DNA from: Aquibium sp. ELW1220
Lineage (GTDB): Bacteria; Pseudomonadota; Alphaproteobacteria; Rhizobiales; Rhizobiaceae
Direction of reading: 5' to 3'
NCBI RefSeq assembly: GCF_030398385.1
Contig: NZ_JAOAOQ010000001.1
Location: 196,441 to 260,440 of the forward strand
DNA: 64,000 bases
Positions 1-9,242 of this stretch are shown here, piece by piece (within the stretch, counting starts at the first letter, position 1; every line of letters starts with the position of its first letter). The notes under the pieces are model-generated. The model saw only the letters and a program-made list of their open reading frames with translations. It was not told the DNA's origin and did not search any database. A program made the position numbers and the translations under genes.

Positions 1-580
1 GCCCCAGCAAATCCTGCATCCCGAACAGCACGAACAGCGACATCGCCACCATCGCCGCGAAGACGCCCGTGGCCACTGCGGCGCCCTTGCCGATGGCGAT
101 GTTGGTCAGTCGCCACGAAAACACCAGCGTCAGGATGAAAAGCCCGAGTGAGACGAGCGCCGACAGGTCGGCTGCGTCCGGCATGAAGAAGCGCAGGATG
201 CTTGGCGGCAGCATGATCCACACCACGAGCGCGGTCGCCCAGTTGGAGGCGACGACGTAGTGGACGTATCGGTCGCCGATCCCTGCGCGAGGGGCGACCA
301 GCGCCAGCGCCACGAGCGGCAGGATCCACGACGACAGGTCGACGACGGCGAGCCGAACGATGAGCGAAAGCCTGCCCGGACCGTCGGGATCCAGAACGGC
401 CATCCCGTTGGCGAGCGACACCCAGCTGGCGAACATCGCCGGCAGCGCAATGACGATGGCGAAGAACGATGTCCAGAAGCCATCAGCCGTCAGGTCGAGC
501 ATCCGCAGCCCGTCTGCGCGCCCGAGCATCATCCGCCAGGCACCGGTGAGTTGCAAATGGATCTGCTCGGCTGGGGGCAC
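1..580 (-). CDS. Multi-pass membrane protein of unknown function (partial, cut by left edge)
   Basis: The frame read leftward from position 580 is open to the window edge and encodes several hydrophobic segments separated by short loops (for example FFAIVIALPAMFASW and ATALVVWIMLPPSILRFF). I do not recognise a family and suggest no function. The start is uncertain: a GTG at 580 lies 3 bases past the dapE stop, while ATG codons at 532 and 529 are alternatives. The near-overlap with dapE points to translational coupling in one operon. The C-terminus lies outside the window. Confidence 0.6.
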   Translation of the reverse strand, partial: MPPAEQIHLQLTGAWRMMLGRADGLRMLDLTADGFWTSFFAIVIALPAMFASWVSLANGMAVLDPDGPGRLSLIVRLAVVDLSSWILPLVALALVAPRAGIGDRYVHYVVASNWATALVVWIMLPPSILRFFMPDAADLSALVSLGLFILTLVFSWRLTNIAIGKGAAVATGVFAAMVAMSLFVLFGMQDLLG

Positions 581-583
581 GGT

Positions 584-1777
584 TCAGGTCCCCGCGAACC
601 AGTCCGCCAGGAACCGCTCGTAGATGGTCGTCAGCGTTTCCAGGTCGGCGAGCGCGACGCGCTCGTCCACCATGTGCATGGTCTGGCCCACGAGCCCGAA
701 CTCCACCACCGGGCAGAAATCCTTGATGAACCGCGCATCCGACGTGCCGCCGCCCGTCGACAGGCCTGGCCTGCGGCCGGTCACCGCCTCGACCGACGAG
801 GACAGAGTCCCGATCAGCCTGTCGTCGCGGGTGAGGAACACGTGGCTCGGCCGCACCCCCCAGCCGATCTCGTAGGCGATCGGCGCCTTGCGCCCAGGCC
901 TCAGCCGGTGCCGCGCGGCCGCCTTGTCGAGCCGGTTGTGGATCTCGGCCTGGATCGTCTCGACCGTCCAGAGATCGTTGAAGCGGACGTTGAAGGTCAG
1001 CGTCGCGCGGGCGGGGATCACGTTGGTCGCCGGGTTGCCGACGTCGATCGTCGTGACTTCGAGGTTCGTCGGCTGGAAGTCGGTGCTGCCCTCGTCGAAG
1101 GCCGGATGCATCAGCGCCTCGGCCAGCATGACGATGCCCCGGACCGGGTTTTCGGCGAGATGCGGATAGGCGACATGGCCCTGCCGGCCCTGCACCGTCA
1201 CCGTGCCGGAGACCGAGCCGCGCCGGCCGATCTTGATCATGTCGCCGAGCCTATCCGGGTTGGTCGGCTCGCCCACCAGCGCGGCGTCCCAGGTCTCGCC
1301 CTTTGCCGCTGCCCAGTCGAGCAACCGCGTCGTGCCGTTGATGGCCGGGCCTTCCTCGTCGCCGGTGATCACGAGCGAGATCGAGCCGGCCGGCCGGCCT
1401 AATTTCTCCAGGTGCCGCGCCACCGCGGCCACGAAGCAGGCGATGCCGCCCTTCATGTCCACCGCGCCGCGTCCGTAGAGGAAGCCGTCGGCGATCTCGG
1501 CACCGAAGGGCGGATGCGTCCACGCCGCCTCGTCGCCCACCGGCACCACATCGGTATGGCCGGCGAACATCAGATGCGGCCCGTTGCCCGACAGCCGGGC
1601 GTAGAGGTTCTCGATGTCGGGCGTGCCGGCCTCCGAGAACACCGGCCGCTCGACCGAAAACCCCAGCGGCCGCACCATCGCCTCCAGCGCCGAAAGCGCC
1701 CCGCCTTCTGCCGGCGTCACCGACGGACAGCGGATCAGGGCGGCGAGATTGGCGACGGGATCGGTGGGCATGGTCAT
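584..1777 (-). CDS. dapE: Succinyl-diaminopimelate desuccinylase
   Basis: DapE is a di-zinc M20 amidohydrolase. It hydrolyses N-succinyl-LL-2,6-diaminopimelate to LL-diaminopimelate and succinate in the cytoplasm, on the lysine and peptidoglycan pathway. The 397-residue protein has the M20 metal motifs [12 protein letters not shown] (metal His and catalytic Asp), [10 protein letters not shown] (bridging Asp), TGDEEGPA (catalytic and metal Glu), and near the C-terminus GGTSDARF and MHMVDERV. The frame is open further upstream, but the family begins at [14 protein letters not shown], so I start at 1777; the ATG at 1771 is also possible. dapD lies upstream on the same strand, as in rhizobia, although here a DUF805 gene and two plus-strand genes intervene. 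Confidence 0.95.
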   Translation of the reverse strand: MTMPTDPVANLAALIRCPSVTPAEGGALSALEAMVRPLGFSVERPVFSEAGTPDIENLYARLSGNGPHLMFAGHTDVVPVGDEAAWTHPPFGAEIADGFLYGRGAVDMKGGIACFVAAVARHLEKLGRPAGSISLVITGDEEGPAINGTTRLLDWAAAKGETWDAALVGEPTNPDRLGDMIKIGRRGSVSGTVTVQGRQGHVAYPHLAENPVRGIVMLAEALMHPAFDEGSTDFQPTNLEVTTIDVGNPATNVIPARATLTFNVRFNDLWTVETIQAEIHNRLDKAAARHRLRPGRKAPIAYEIGWGVRPSHVFLTRDDRLIGTLSSSVEAVTGRRPGLSTGGGTSDARFIKDFCPVVEFGLVGQTMHMVDERVALADLETLTTIYERFLADWFAGT

Positions 1778-1914
1778 GGAGCGACGGTTAGTGCAAACCG
1801 CAGCACCTGTCACGATGGCAATGCGTCGCCGCAGATCCCGAGAAAGCGGCGGCGATCCTTCAGGGAGCCTTAACCCGGATGGCGCATGGTCTTTCGAATG
1901 GGAGGCTGTGACCG

Positions 1915-2685
1915 ATGGTGCCTCAACGCCTGGATTTTTCCTCGCGCGGGAAACCACGCGTCTACCTGCTGACGGCCGTCGGGACGCTGTTCTGCGTCCT
2001 CGCGGCCTTCGCCATCGACAGCTATTCCTTCGAGACCGGTGTCTGGCGCTGGGGCGACGATCCGCTCAACAACCTCGTCATCCCGCTGTTGCTCGCACCG
2101 CCGCTGCTGTTCTTCTTGCTGAGCAAGCTGCGCGAACTGTCGATCGCCCACGCCGAGCTGCTGAACGTCGCCTCCACCGACGCCCTGACCGCATGCCTCA
2201 ACCGCCGCGCTTTCACCGCCCTGGTGGAGGGCTATCTGGAGCGGGTCGGGCAGCAGCAGGGCCGCGCTGGCGGCGCGCTGCTCGTGCTCGACATCGATCA
2301 CTTCAAGGCGGTGAACGACAATTTCGGGCACGATACGGGCGACCGGGCCCTGCGGCTGGTCGCCGACACGATCAAGGCTTCGGTACGCGAGATTGACCTG
2401 GTCGGCCGACTTGGTGGCGAAGAGTTCGCCGTCTTCCTGCCCAGCCTCGATCCGGCCCGTTCCGGAGCAGTTGCCGAGCGAATCCGCGCGGCGGTCCGCG
2501 CGGCAGCCTTCGAGCCGCTTGGACGGGCGTACCAGCTTTCCATCAGTGTGGGCGGCGCGACCTTCGAACGCGGCGCCAGTTTCGCCGATCTCTATCGGCT
2601 GGCCGACCAGCGGCTCTACGTCGCAAAGAACGCGGGCCGCGACCGCGTCGACATCGTGCCCTACGCCCGCGACCTTGCGGCCTGA
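1915..2685 (+). CDS. Membrane-anchored diguanylate cyclase (GGDEF) with inhibitory site
   Basis: This 256-residue protein is a predicted cyclic-di-GMP synthase. Two hydrophobic segments lie at about residues 17-35 and 57-72. A GGDEF domain follows from about residue 85, with the [10 protein letters not shown] entry motif, [11 protein letters not shown] metal region and active loop RLGGEEF. Five residues before the loop is REID, which fits the RxxD product-inhibition I-site, so feedback by c-di-GMP is expected. No sensory or EAL domain is present. The start at 1915 follows GGGAGG at 1901-1906. It diverges from dapE and lies 125 bases before an FkbM methyltransferase. Confidence 0.88.
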   Translation: MVPQRLDFSSRGKPRVYLLTAVGTLFCVLAAFAIDSYSFETGVWRWGDDPLNNLVIPLLLAPPLLFFLLSKLRELSIAHAELLNVASTDALTACLNRRAFTALVEGYLERVGQQQGRAGGALLVLDIDHFKAVNDNFGHDTGDRALRLVADTIKASVREIDLVGRLGGEEFAVFLPSLDPARSGAVAERIRAAVRAAAFEPLGRAYQLSISVGGATFERGASFADLYRLADQRLYVAKNAGRDRVDIVPYARDLAA

Positions 2686-2810
2686 CTGCGGGCCCGAAGA
2701 TTGCACGTGCCCCGCGGTTCGTCCGATCGGTCGGTGCCGAGCGCGTCATCCTTCTCCTTTGCGCGGCCAGGCTCTAGACTGTCGGCATCTTTGGGACCAA
2801 AGCAGATATC

Positions 2811-3668
2811 ATGTTCAAGCCGCTCGCCGACACGCTGTCCTTCATCCTGCGTCACCCGATCTCCGGTCGCACGCCGTTACGGTCGCTGCTGCGCTGGGCG
2901 AACTGGCAGGTGCGTTCTCGCACTACGGACGAGGTCGCAGTGCCATGGATCGGCGACACGCGCTTGATCGTGCGTGCGGGCATGTCGGGTGCGACCGGCA
3001 ATATCTACTGCGGACTGCACGAGTATCCCGAGATGGCCTTCGCCCTTCACATGCTGCGGCCGGGTGACCTGTTCTGCGATGCCGGCGCCAACATCGGCAG
3101 CTATACCGTTCTCGCGTCTGGTGTCGTCGGCGCGACCACCATCGCCATAGAGGCTGCTCCTGAGACTGTCGGCCATCTCCGTCGCAACATCGAAGCCAAT
3201 GGCATCGCAGGTCTGGTCGAAGTTCATGAAGTGCTCATCGGTCCGGCAGTCGGGCAGGGCTACTTCTCGAGTGGAAGCGACAGCACAAATCGTGTGATCG
3301 ACGAAGGCGGCAAAGGGGCCCGCGTGCTCCCGATGACGACCCTCGACACGATTCTCGGCGGACGCTGTCCAATCATGATGAAGATGGACATCGAAGGCTT
3401 CGAAGAGAGTGCGCTTGCAGGAGCGGAGAGGATGCTGTCGGACGAACGGCTCCAGTCCGTCTGCATCGAACTGTTCTCCGATACCGTCGCCGACCTGTTC
3501 GAACGCCACGGGTTCACGCGGGCCTACTACGACCCCGCGAACCGCGCCCTGAGCGCCGCCCCGAACGGGGTCTCCCACTCCAATGCGCTTCTGGTGCGAG
3601 GGGTCGAACGAGTGGCCGAAAGGCTTCGTTCCGCGCCGGTCGTGCGTGTCTTCGGTCGACCCGTCTGA
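2811..3668 (+). CDS. FkbM-family methyltransferase
   Basis: This 285-residue protein has the FkbM SAM-dependent methyltransferase fold. Motif I is FCDAGANIGSYTVLA near residue 90, followed by IEAAPETVGHLRRNI for ribose binding, and the typical late MKMDIEGFEESALAGA motif. The family O-methylates sugars, polyketides or other small molecules, and in rhizobia members often decorate surface glycans. No substrate can be read from the sequence. It has no signal peptide. It is followed by a convergent DUF805 gene. Confidence 0.85.
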   Translation: MFKPLADTLSFILRHPISGRTPLRSLLRWANWQVRSRTTDEVAVPWIGDTRLIVRAGMSGATGNIYCGLHEYPEMAFALHMLRPGDLFCDAGANIGSYTVLASGVVGATTIAIEAAPETVGHLRRNIEANGIAGLVEVHEVLIGPAVGQGYFSSGSDSTNRVIDEGGKGARVLPMTTLDTILGGRCPIMMKMDIEGFEESALAGAERMLSDERLQSVCIELFSDTVADLFERHGFTRAYYDPANRALSAAPNGVSHSNALLVRGVERVAERLRSAPVVRVFGRPV

Positions 3669-3726
3669 GGCGGCGCTCCGTCTAAACACGCTTGCTGCGG
3701 AGCAGACGCCGTTCGAGGCTCCCGCC

Positions 3727-4089
3727 CTACCGCGGCGAATCCGTCTGCGAGCCATACCGATTCGGTCCCGGCGTGCCGGGCGGGATGCAGAGGAACAGGA
3801 ACATCAGGATGTCGCCGATGATGAAGAAGACGGCGAACCAGCCCGAGCGGCCCATGTCGTGCAGGCGCTTGGCCGAAAGCGCGATGTGGGCCACCAGCGT
3901 GGCGCAAATGACGACGAGGAAGATGCCGCTCCAGAAGGTCTGCGTCGCCTCGTCCGGCGCCATGATCATCCGGTAGACCGGATAGAGCCGCGCCATGTAG
4001 AGCAGCAGCCCGCCGAGCGCATAGGACTGCCTGCCCACGCGCCCGGAGTAACCGAAGAAGAACCAGCTGATCGTACCGAGGTCCGGCAA
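3727..4089 (-). CDS. DUF805 family inner-membrane protein
   Basis: This 120-residue protein starts with the DUF805 signature WFFFGYSGRVGRQSYALG, continues through hydrophobic segments, and carries the conserved loop KRLHDMGRSGWF. The family is of unknown function. No ATG fits: the family N-terminus begins just after a TTG at 4089, which is preceded by AAAGGGCGG, so I propose a TTG start. It lies 37 bases downstream of dapD on the same strand and is probably co-transcribed with it. Confidence 0.8.
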   Translation of the reverse strand: MPDLGTISWFFFGYSGRVGRQSYALGGLLLYMARLYPVYRMIMAPDEATQTFWSGIFLVVICATLVAHIALSAKRLHDMGRSGWFAVFFIIGDILMFLFLCIPPGTPGPNRYGSQTDSPR

Positions 4090-4126
4090 ACCGTGCCCGC
4101 CCTTTCTGGTGGAGTGCGGCCGCGGC

Positions 4127-4981
4127 TCAGTCGCGCAGCAGCTCGTTGATCGACGTCTTGGAGCGGGTCTTCTCGTCGACCCGCTTGACGATGACGGCGC
4201 AGTAGAGGCTCGGCCCCGGCTGCCCGTTCGGCAGCGGCTTGCCCGGCATCGTGCCGGCCACCACCACCGAATAGGGCGGAACCTCGCCATACATGACGTC
4301 GCCGGTCTCGCGGTCGACGATCTTGGTCGACTTGCCGATGAATACGCCCATGCCCAGCACCGCGCCCTCGCGCACGATGCAGCCCTCGACCACCTCCGAG
4401 CGGGCGCCGATGAAGCAATTGTCCTCGATGATCGTCGGGCCGGCCTGCATCGGCTCCAGCACGCCGCCGATGCCGACGCCGCCCGACAGGTGCACGTTCT
4501 TGCCGATCTGGGCGCAGGAGCCGACGGTGGCCCAGGTATCGACCATCGTGCCGTCGTCCACATAGGCGCCGAGATTGACGAAGGACGGCATCAGGATCAC
4601 GCCCTTGCCGATGTGGGCGGAGCGGCGCACGACGCAGCCGGGCACGGCGCGGAACCCGCCCTTCTCGAACTCGTTGGCGCTCCAGCCGTCGAACTTGGAG
4701 GCCACCTTGTCCCACCAGACCGCCTCGCCCGGACCGCCCGCGACGATTTCCATCGGGTTGAGCCGGAAGGACAACAGCACCGCCTTCTTGAGCCATTGGT
4801 TGACCAGCCACTCGCCGGTCGCGCCGCGCTCGGCCACGCGCGCCTCGCCGCGGTCGAGCAACTGCAGCGACGCCTCGACGGCGTCGCGAACCTCGCCGCG
4901 CGTGCCGGTGTTGATGCCGTCGCGTTCCTCGAAGGCCTTCTCGATGGTTCTTTCGAGCGAGGCGAGATCCTGCTTGGGCAT
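4127..4981 (-). CDS. dapD: 2,3,4,5-tetrahydropyridine-2,6-dicarboxylate N-succinyltransferase
   Basis: DapD transfers succinate from succinyl-CoA to tetrahydrodipicolinate in lysine/diaminopimelate synthesis. The product is 284 residues, the usual length. The N-terminal helical domain is followed by a left-handed beta-helix of hexapeptide repeats from about residue 105 ([40 protein letters not shown]). The C-terminal [13 protein letters not shown] is typical of alphaproteobacterial DapD. It is cytoplasmic and trimeric in the family. The promoter must lie in the 145-base gap shared with the divergent LOG-family gene. Confidence 0.97.
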   Translation of the reverse strand: MPKQDLASLERTIEKAFEERDGINTGTRGEVRDAVEASLQLLDRGEARVAERGATGEWLVNQWLKKAVLLSFRLNPMEIVAGGPGEAVWWDKVASKFDGWSANEFEKGGFRAVPGCVVRRSAHIGKGVILMPSFVNLGAYVDDGTMVDTWATVGSCAQIGKNVHLSGGVGIGGVLEPMQAGPTIIEDNCFIGARSEVVEGCIVREGAVLGMGVFIGKSTKIVDRETGDVMYGEVPPYSVVVAGTMPGKPLPNGQPGPSLYCAVIVKRVDEKTRSKTSINELLRD

Positions 4982-5126
4982 GCGGTGGCTCCGTTACACG
5001 TGCTGTTAAGGGGCGAGGCCATAGGCTTCCGGTAAGTCGCGCGGAACCTATGTCATGCTCCATGGGGGGTCAATCGCGACGGCGCCCGGGACGGCGCAAT
5101 AACGGCGGGGCCGGGATAGGATCGAC

Positions 5127-5966
5127 ATGGACGACAAGACGAAGCACGACTGGACGCCACTGCCGCATTCGGGCGAGGACCTGCAGCGGGCGCGCAGCGT
5201 CCCGCAGACGCCGCAGACGCAGTCGCCCGCCTACAGGCTGGCCTGGGACGATCCCGACTTCCTCACGCAGCGCGAAATGCGCGGGGTGCGCCTGCAGCTC
5301 GAACTGATGAAGCCGGAGATGATGCTCGCCGAGCGCGGCATCCGCTCCACCGTCATCCTGTTTGGCGGCGCGCGTATCCCCGAGCCGGGCGGCGAGGCCT
5401 GGGCTGCGAAGAACGAGACGCAGCGGACGAATCTCGAGGCCAACAGCATCTACTATGAAGAGGCGCGCGCCTTCGCCCGCCTGTGCTCTGAACATTCGGC
5501 CGCCTCGCTCTACCGCGAGTTCGTGATCGTCACCGGCGGCGGGCCGGGCGTCATGGAAGCCGGCAACCGCGGCGCTGCCGATGTCGGTGCGCCGTCGATC
5601 GGTCTCAACATCGTCCTGCCGCACGAGCAGGCGCCCAACCTCTACGTCACGCCCGAACTCTGTTTCAACTTCCACTATTTCGCCATCCGCAAGATGCATT
5701 TCATCATGCGGGCGAAGGCGGTGGCAATTTTCCCCGGCGGCTTCGGCACCATGGACGAGCTGTTCGAGACGCTGACGCTGATCCAGACCGGCCGCATGGA
5801 GCGCGTGCCGGTGATCCTGTTCGGCCGTGCCTTCTGGGAGCGCGCCATCGACGTCGACTTCCTCGCCGAGCAGGGCACGATCTCGCCTGGCGACCAGCAT
5901 ATCATCGACTATGCCGACACCGCCCGGGAAGCATGGGACTGCATCCGGCGCTTCTACCACATCTGA
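5127..5966 (+). CDS. LOG-family (TIGR00730-type) nucleotide phosphoribohydrolase-like protein
   Basis: This 279-residue Rossmann-fold protein carries both LOG-family signatures: GGGPGVMEAGNRGA near residue 138 and PGGFGTMDELFETLTL near residue 203. Members often annotated as lysine decarboxylases are mostly cytokinin-nucleotide or purine-nucleotide 5'-monophosphate phosphoribohydrolases. The longer N-terminal extension puts this one in the group of about 280-300 residues seen widely in alphaproteobacteria, where the substrate is not settled. It is divergent from dapD and convergent with the Crp-type gene. Confidence 0.85.
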   Translation: MDDKTKHDWTPLPHSGEDLQRARSVPQTPQTQSPAYRLAWDDPDFLTQREMRGVRLQLELMKPEMMLAERGIRSTVILFGGARIPEPGGEAWAAKNETQRTNLEANSIYYEEARAFARLCSEHSAASLYREFVIVTGGGPGVMEAGNRGAADVGAPSIGLNIVLPHEQAPNLYVTPELCFNFHYFAIRKMHFIMRAKAVAIFPGGFGTMDELFETLTLIQTGRMERVPVILFGRAFWERAIDVDFLAEQGTISPGDQHIIDYADTAREAWDCIRRFYHI

Positions 5967-5985
5967 ATCCGGCAGGCGCTGCGCG

Positions 5986-6714
5986 TCAGGCCATGCCGCG
6001 ATCGAGGCCCAGATAGGTCTGGTCGAAGCCGGCGAAACTGGCGAGCGAAGACCAGTTCCTGATCACGACGTTGGCGCCCTGCCAGGCGACGAAGCCGGTG
6101 GAACGGAGTTCCTGCAGAGCACGGTTGGTGTGCACGACCGAGAGACCGGCGAGGTCGGCGAGTTCAGCCTGCGTCACCGGAAACTCGAAGCGGTAGCCTT
6201 CGCCCAGGCGCTGCGCGCGGAGCCGCAGGCAGATCTCACAGACCAGATGCCCGATCCGGCGAACCGGGTCTTTCCGTCCCATGCAGACGATCCACATCGA
6301 CTGGATCGCCGAGCCGCGCGCGATCTTGGTGCTGATGAGGTCGGAAACTTCGGGATTCTCCAGCGCCGCGCTGCGAAGATCGTCATGCCGTACAGCGGCG
6401 ATCTGGCAATCGGTCAGCGCCAGCACGCCGTGGTCGAGCACCTTGAGGAAGAGGCCGTGCAGGTCGAGGAAGTCACCGGGAACGTGCAGCGTCGTCAGCT
6501 GCCGGTCGCCGTTGGCCAGGTAGCGCATGTTCGCGGCCATGCCCTCCAGGAGCAGGCAGCATTCGCTCGGCCTGAAGCCTTCGGGGATGATCTCGCGTCC
6601 GTCATCGACCGCCTGCGTCCGCCAGGGCAGCGACGCCAGCACGGCGCGCACCTTCTGCGTCGTCTCTTTCCGGTCCAGCACCGCCAGAAGCGGTGCGGGA
6701 ATTGCGCTGTCCAT
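5986..6714 (-). CDS. Crp/Fnr-family transcriptional regulator
   Basis: The 242-residue protein has a cyclic-nucleotide-binding-like beta-barrel at about residues 35-125 (LHVPGDFLDLHGLF) and a C-terminal winged helix with the recognition helix in VTQAELADLAGLSVVHTNRALQEL. The N-terminal four-cysteine cluster of oxygen-sensing FNR is absent; the cysteines present are scattered. It is therefore not a canonical FNR, and its ligand is unknown. It stands alone on the minus strand, 147 bases downstream of the HAD nucleotidase gene. Confidence 0.88.
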   Translation of the reverse strand: MDSAIPAPLLAVLDRKETTQKVRAVLASLPWRTQAVDDGREIIPEGFRPSECCLLLEGMAANMRYLANGDRQLTTLHVPGDFLDLHGLFLKVLDHGVLALTDCQIAAVRHDDLRSAALENPEVSDLISTKIARGSAIQSMWIVCMGRKDPVRRIGHLVCEICLRLRAQRLGEGYRFEFPVTQAELADLAGLSVVHTNRALQELRSTGFVAWQGANVVIRNWSSLASFAGFDQTYLGLDRGMA

Positions 6715-6861
6715 GTCGCCTCCGAGCGGGAAAGGCTCCGAACGGGTCGGATGCGACGCTTCTATTGGGCTTCGCGCGCTGCGGCGTTCAAAAATGATAT
6801 GCGCCGCCGGGTTTGGCGGGCGGGAAGCGGCCAGGAGGGGGAGAGGGACGGCGGATGCGGC

Positions 6862-7578
6862 TCAGGCGGCCGTCACCCGCGCGCCGTTGATCTGGCGCAG
6901 GAAGCCTGCGAGGTCGTCGGTGACGAAATCCACGTCGTCCGCCTCGTCCGGATCGCTCTCCCAGATCTCCGAGAAGGTCGGCTCGAAATTGCGTGGCACG
7001 ATCAGCACGGTGGTCATGCCGAGCGCCTTGGGCGCCGCGAGGTTGCGCGCCAGGTCCTCGAACATCGCCGCGTTCGGACCGGCGACCCGGTGCAGCGAGG
7101 CGAACTTGTCGTAGGTTTCGCGCGCCGGCTTTGGCACCAGACCCGCCGCGACGATGTCGAAGATGTCGTCGAAATGGTCGAGGATGCCGAGCTGCCGCGC
7201 GGTGCGCTCGGCATGGCCGCGATCGCCGTTGGTGAAGATGAACTTGCGTCCCGGCAGGGCCTTGATCTCGTCGCCCAGCGCCGGGTCCGCAGCGACCCAG
7301 GAATAGTCGATGTCGTGCACTTTCTGCAGGAAGTCGTCCGGATCGATGCCGTGCCGGTGCATCAGCCCGTTCAGCGTGGTGCCATACTCCTTGTAGAGCA
7401 GCTTCTGGACCACGCGCGCCTCGTCCCGCGGCAGCTGGAGCAGCTCCGACACATAGGCCGTCATCTTCACGTCGATCTGCGCGAAGAGATTGGTGTGATG
7501 CGGGTAGAGCGTGTTGTCGAGGTCGAACACCCACTCGGTGATGCCCGAAAAACGCGCCGGATCTGGTCGATTCGTCAT
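6862..7578 (-). CDS. HAD-family pyrimidine 5'-nucleotidase
   Basis: This 238-residue HAD hydrolase has motif I VFDLDNTLYP (nucleophile and acid Asp), motif II FIFTNGDRGHA and a late MFEDLARNL motif III/IV region. The DNTLYP form marks the pyrimidine 5'-nucleotidase (SSM1-like) group, which dephosphorylates UMP/CMP and related nucleotides. Rhizobia carry this gene between argB and dapD on the same strand, which fits here. An upstream ATG at 7614 would add 12 residues, but homologues begin near MTNRPD, so I chose 7578. Confidence 0.85.
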   Translation of the reverse strand: MTNRPDPARFSGITEWVFDLDNTLYPHHTNLFAQIDVKMTAYVSELLQLPRDEARVVQKLLYKEYGTTLNGLMHRHGIDPDDFLQKVHDIDYSWVAADPALGDEIKALPGRKFIFTNGDRGHAERTARQLGILDHFDDIFDIVAAGLVPKPARETYDKFASLHRVAGPNAAMFEDLARNLAAPKALGMTTVLIVPRNFEPTFSEIWESDPDEADDVDFVTDDLAGFLRQINGARVTAA

Positions 7579-7713
7579 GCTTCGCTTATGGCACGGCCAG
7601 CCTCTCTTGGCCATGCGGATGACGCATGCTGCACCCTTCGCACTTCGTTAACGATGATCGATATCCTGATTTTAAACCTTGCTTGGGAAGGTGCTTACGC
7701 AAGGGGAAGGTCG

Positions 7714-8502
7714 ATGCATTCTGTGATCATCAAGTCGGGTCTCGTCACTCTCGCGGCCATGGTCGCCTCTGTCGGCGTGGCGGCGGCGGCGATGGGATTG
7801 CAGGGCCAGCCTCTGGCCGGGAACGCTCTTCTCCTGAGCTTCATGTGCCCGCTTTTCGTCGCCTGGCCGGCGAGCGCGCGGAACTACTGGCAGAAGAAGA
7901 AGCTGAAGGGCCTCAATGGCGAGCTGGCGCAGGCGCACGACGCTCTTGCCGAAGCGCACCGCAGGCTTGCGGAGGCGCATGCGCGGCTGGCCTTGCGGGC
8001 GAGCCGCGATGCCATGACCGGGCTTCTCAACCGCGAGAGCTTCTTCCAGTCCGTCGAGTGCCGCCACCGTGACGGCGAGGCCTGTCATCTCCTCGTCATC
8101 GACGCCGATCACTTCAAGTCGATCAACGATACCCATGGTCACGCGGTCGGCGATGCCGCTCTGGTCGCCATCGCCGCCGCCATCGCGCGTGCCGCGGGTC
8201 CCGAGGTGGTGGCGGGGCGCATCGGCGGCGAGGAATTCGCCGTCTGCATCCCGACCGGTCACGAGCAGTCCGATGCTGCAGTCGCCGAGGCGATCCGCGC
8301 GGAGGTCGCCGCGATCCGCTTTCTCGGCTCGGAAGGGCGGCCGGTGGCCCTCTCCGTTTCCGTCGGCGGAGCGACGTTCTCGCCGCTGCTTCCCGTCGGC
8401 TCCGTGCTGCGGCTCGCCGACAAGCGGCTCTATGCGGCCAAGAGCGGCGGCCGCAACAACGTTGTCACCGGGGCGCCGCACAGCGTCAGCTACGCCGCCT
8501 GA
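7714..8502 (+). CDS. Membrane-anchored diguanylate cyclase (GGDEF), no I-site
   Basis: This 262-residue predicted c-di-GMP synthase has two hydrophobic segments at about residues 7-27 and 36-54. A short coiled coil of repeating AEAHRRLAEAHARLA follows, then the GGDEF domain (AMTGLLNRESF, VIDADHFKSIND, active loop RIGGEEF). The RxxD position five residues before the loop reads GPEV, so this cyclase should lack product inhibition, unlike the one at 1915. The ATG at 7714 follows AAGGGGAAGG at 7701-7710. The gene diverges from the HAD nucleotidase. Confidence 0.87.
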   Translation: MHSVIIKSGLVTLAAMVASVGVAAAAMGLQGQPLAGNALLLSFMCPLFVAWPASARNYWQKKKLKGLNGELAQAHDALAEAHRRLAEAHARLALRASRDAMTGLLNRESFFQSVECRHRDGEACHLLVIDADHFKSINDTHGHAVGDAALVAIAAAIARAAGPEVVAGRIGGEEFAVCIPTGHEQSDAAVAEAIRAEVAAIRFLGSEGRPVALSVSVGGATFSPLLPVGSVLRLADKRLYAAKSGGRNNVVTGAPHSVSYAA

Positions 8503-8620
8503 CCGGTCGAGCGACCAGTCCCCCCGCGCCACGCTCTCCTTCGATCCTGCCCTGGCATGCGCGCTCTGCGCGGCGGTCTCCTGGCTGCAAACGGCGGGGA
8601 CTTGACAATCGACTGCCAAT

Positions 8621-8634
8621 CAATCAGTTGATTG
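8621..8634. promoter_or_regulatory. Probable TetR operator overlapping promoter and start of the TetR gene
   Basis: The sequence CAATCA-GT-TGATTG is a perfect 6-bp inverted repeat ending 3 bases before the ATG at 8638. A further overlapping CAATCA begins at 8617. A -35-like TTGACA lies at 8602-8607. The site would block both transcription and translation start of the regulator, as expected for autorepression of the tetR/MFS pair. Confidence 0.6.
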
Positions 8635-8637
8635 AGA

Positions 8638-9231
8638 ATGGTCGATCAGGATATTGCCCGCGCCTCGACGGAGGACCGCCAGAAGGCGATCGCCGCAGCC
8701 GCTTGCGTGCTGATTGCCGAGCGAGGGTTCGAGGGCCTCCGCACGCGCGACATCGCCGAACGCGTCGGCATCAACGTTGCCACCCTGCACTACCACGTCC
8801 CCACCAAGCAGGCCCTGGTGCGCCTCGTGGCGCAGTCGCTGCGCGAGGATTTCGTCGCCCAGCACACGCGCCGCCCGAGGGAAGGGCTCTCCGCCGCGGC
8901 GCGCCTCGACCTCGAGTTCACCGATTTCCGCGACCTCTTCACAACCGGCCGGCAGCTCCTGACCGTGATGGCCGAGCTCGCGCTGCGCGCCACGCGCGAC
9001 GACGAAGTGGCCGCCGAGATACTGCCCATGCAGGCCGGCTGGAACGACCAGATCGAGACGCTTCTCGCAGAGGGGCGCGCCGATGGCAGCTTCCACTCCC
9101 ACATCGATCCGGCGGCAGCCGCTACGGTTGTCATCGGGTCCATGACCGCCTGCCTGCGCCATCCCGGGCGCAGCCTCGATCATCTCGATACCGTGTTCGC
9201 GCAGCTTCGGCGCGCCATCATCAAGACCTGA
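8638..9231 (+). CDS. TetR-family transcriptional repressor
   Basis: This 197-residue protein has an N-terminal TetR helix-turn-helix (CVLIAERGFEGLRTRDIAERVGIN, then VATLHYHVPTKQALV) and a helical ligand domain. An in-frame TTG lies two codons upstream, but the ATG at 8638 is preferred. The gap to the MFS gene is 11 bases, so the pair forms a regulator-efflux operon. Autorepression through the palindrome at 8621-8634 is likely. The inducer is unknown. Confidence 0.9.
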   Translation: MVDQDIARASTEDRQKAIAAAACVLIAERGFEGLRTRDIAERVGINVATLHYHVPTKQALVRLVAQSLREDFVAQHTRRPREGLSAAARLDLEFTDFRDLFTTGRQLLTVMAELALRATRDDEVAAEILPMQAGWNDQIETLLAEGRADGSFHSHIDPAAAATVVIGSMTACLRHPGRSLDHLDTVFAQLRRAIIKT

Positions 9232-9242
9232 AAGTTCTCCTG

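Noticed and set aside
5986-6714. Calling the Crp/Fnr gene an oxygen-sensing FNR/FixK
   Set aside because: The required N-terminal cysteine set is missing, and no TTGAT-N4-ATCAA site is seen nearby.
8501-8520. GACCGGTC/GACCAGTC hairpin at the end of the second cyclase gene as a terminator
   Set aside because: It overlaps the stop codon, has a mismatch and no T-run.
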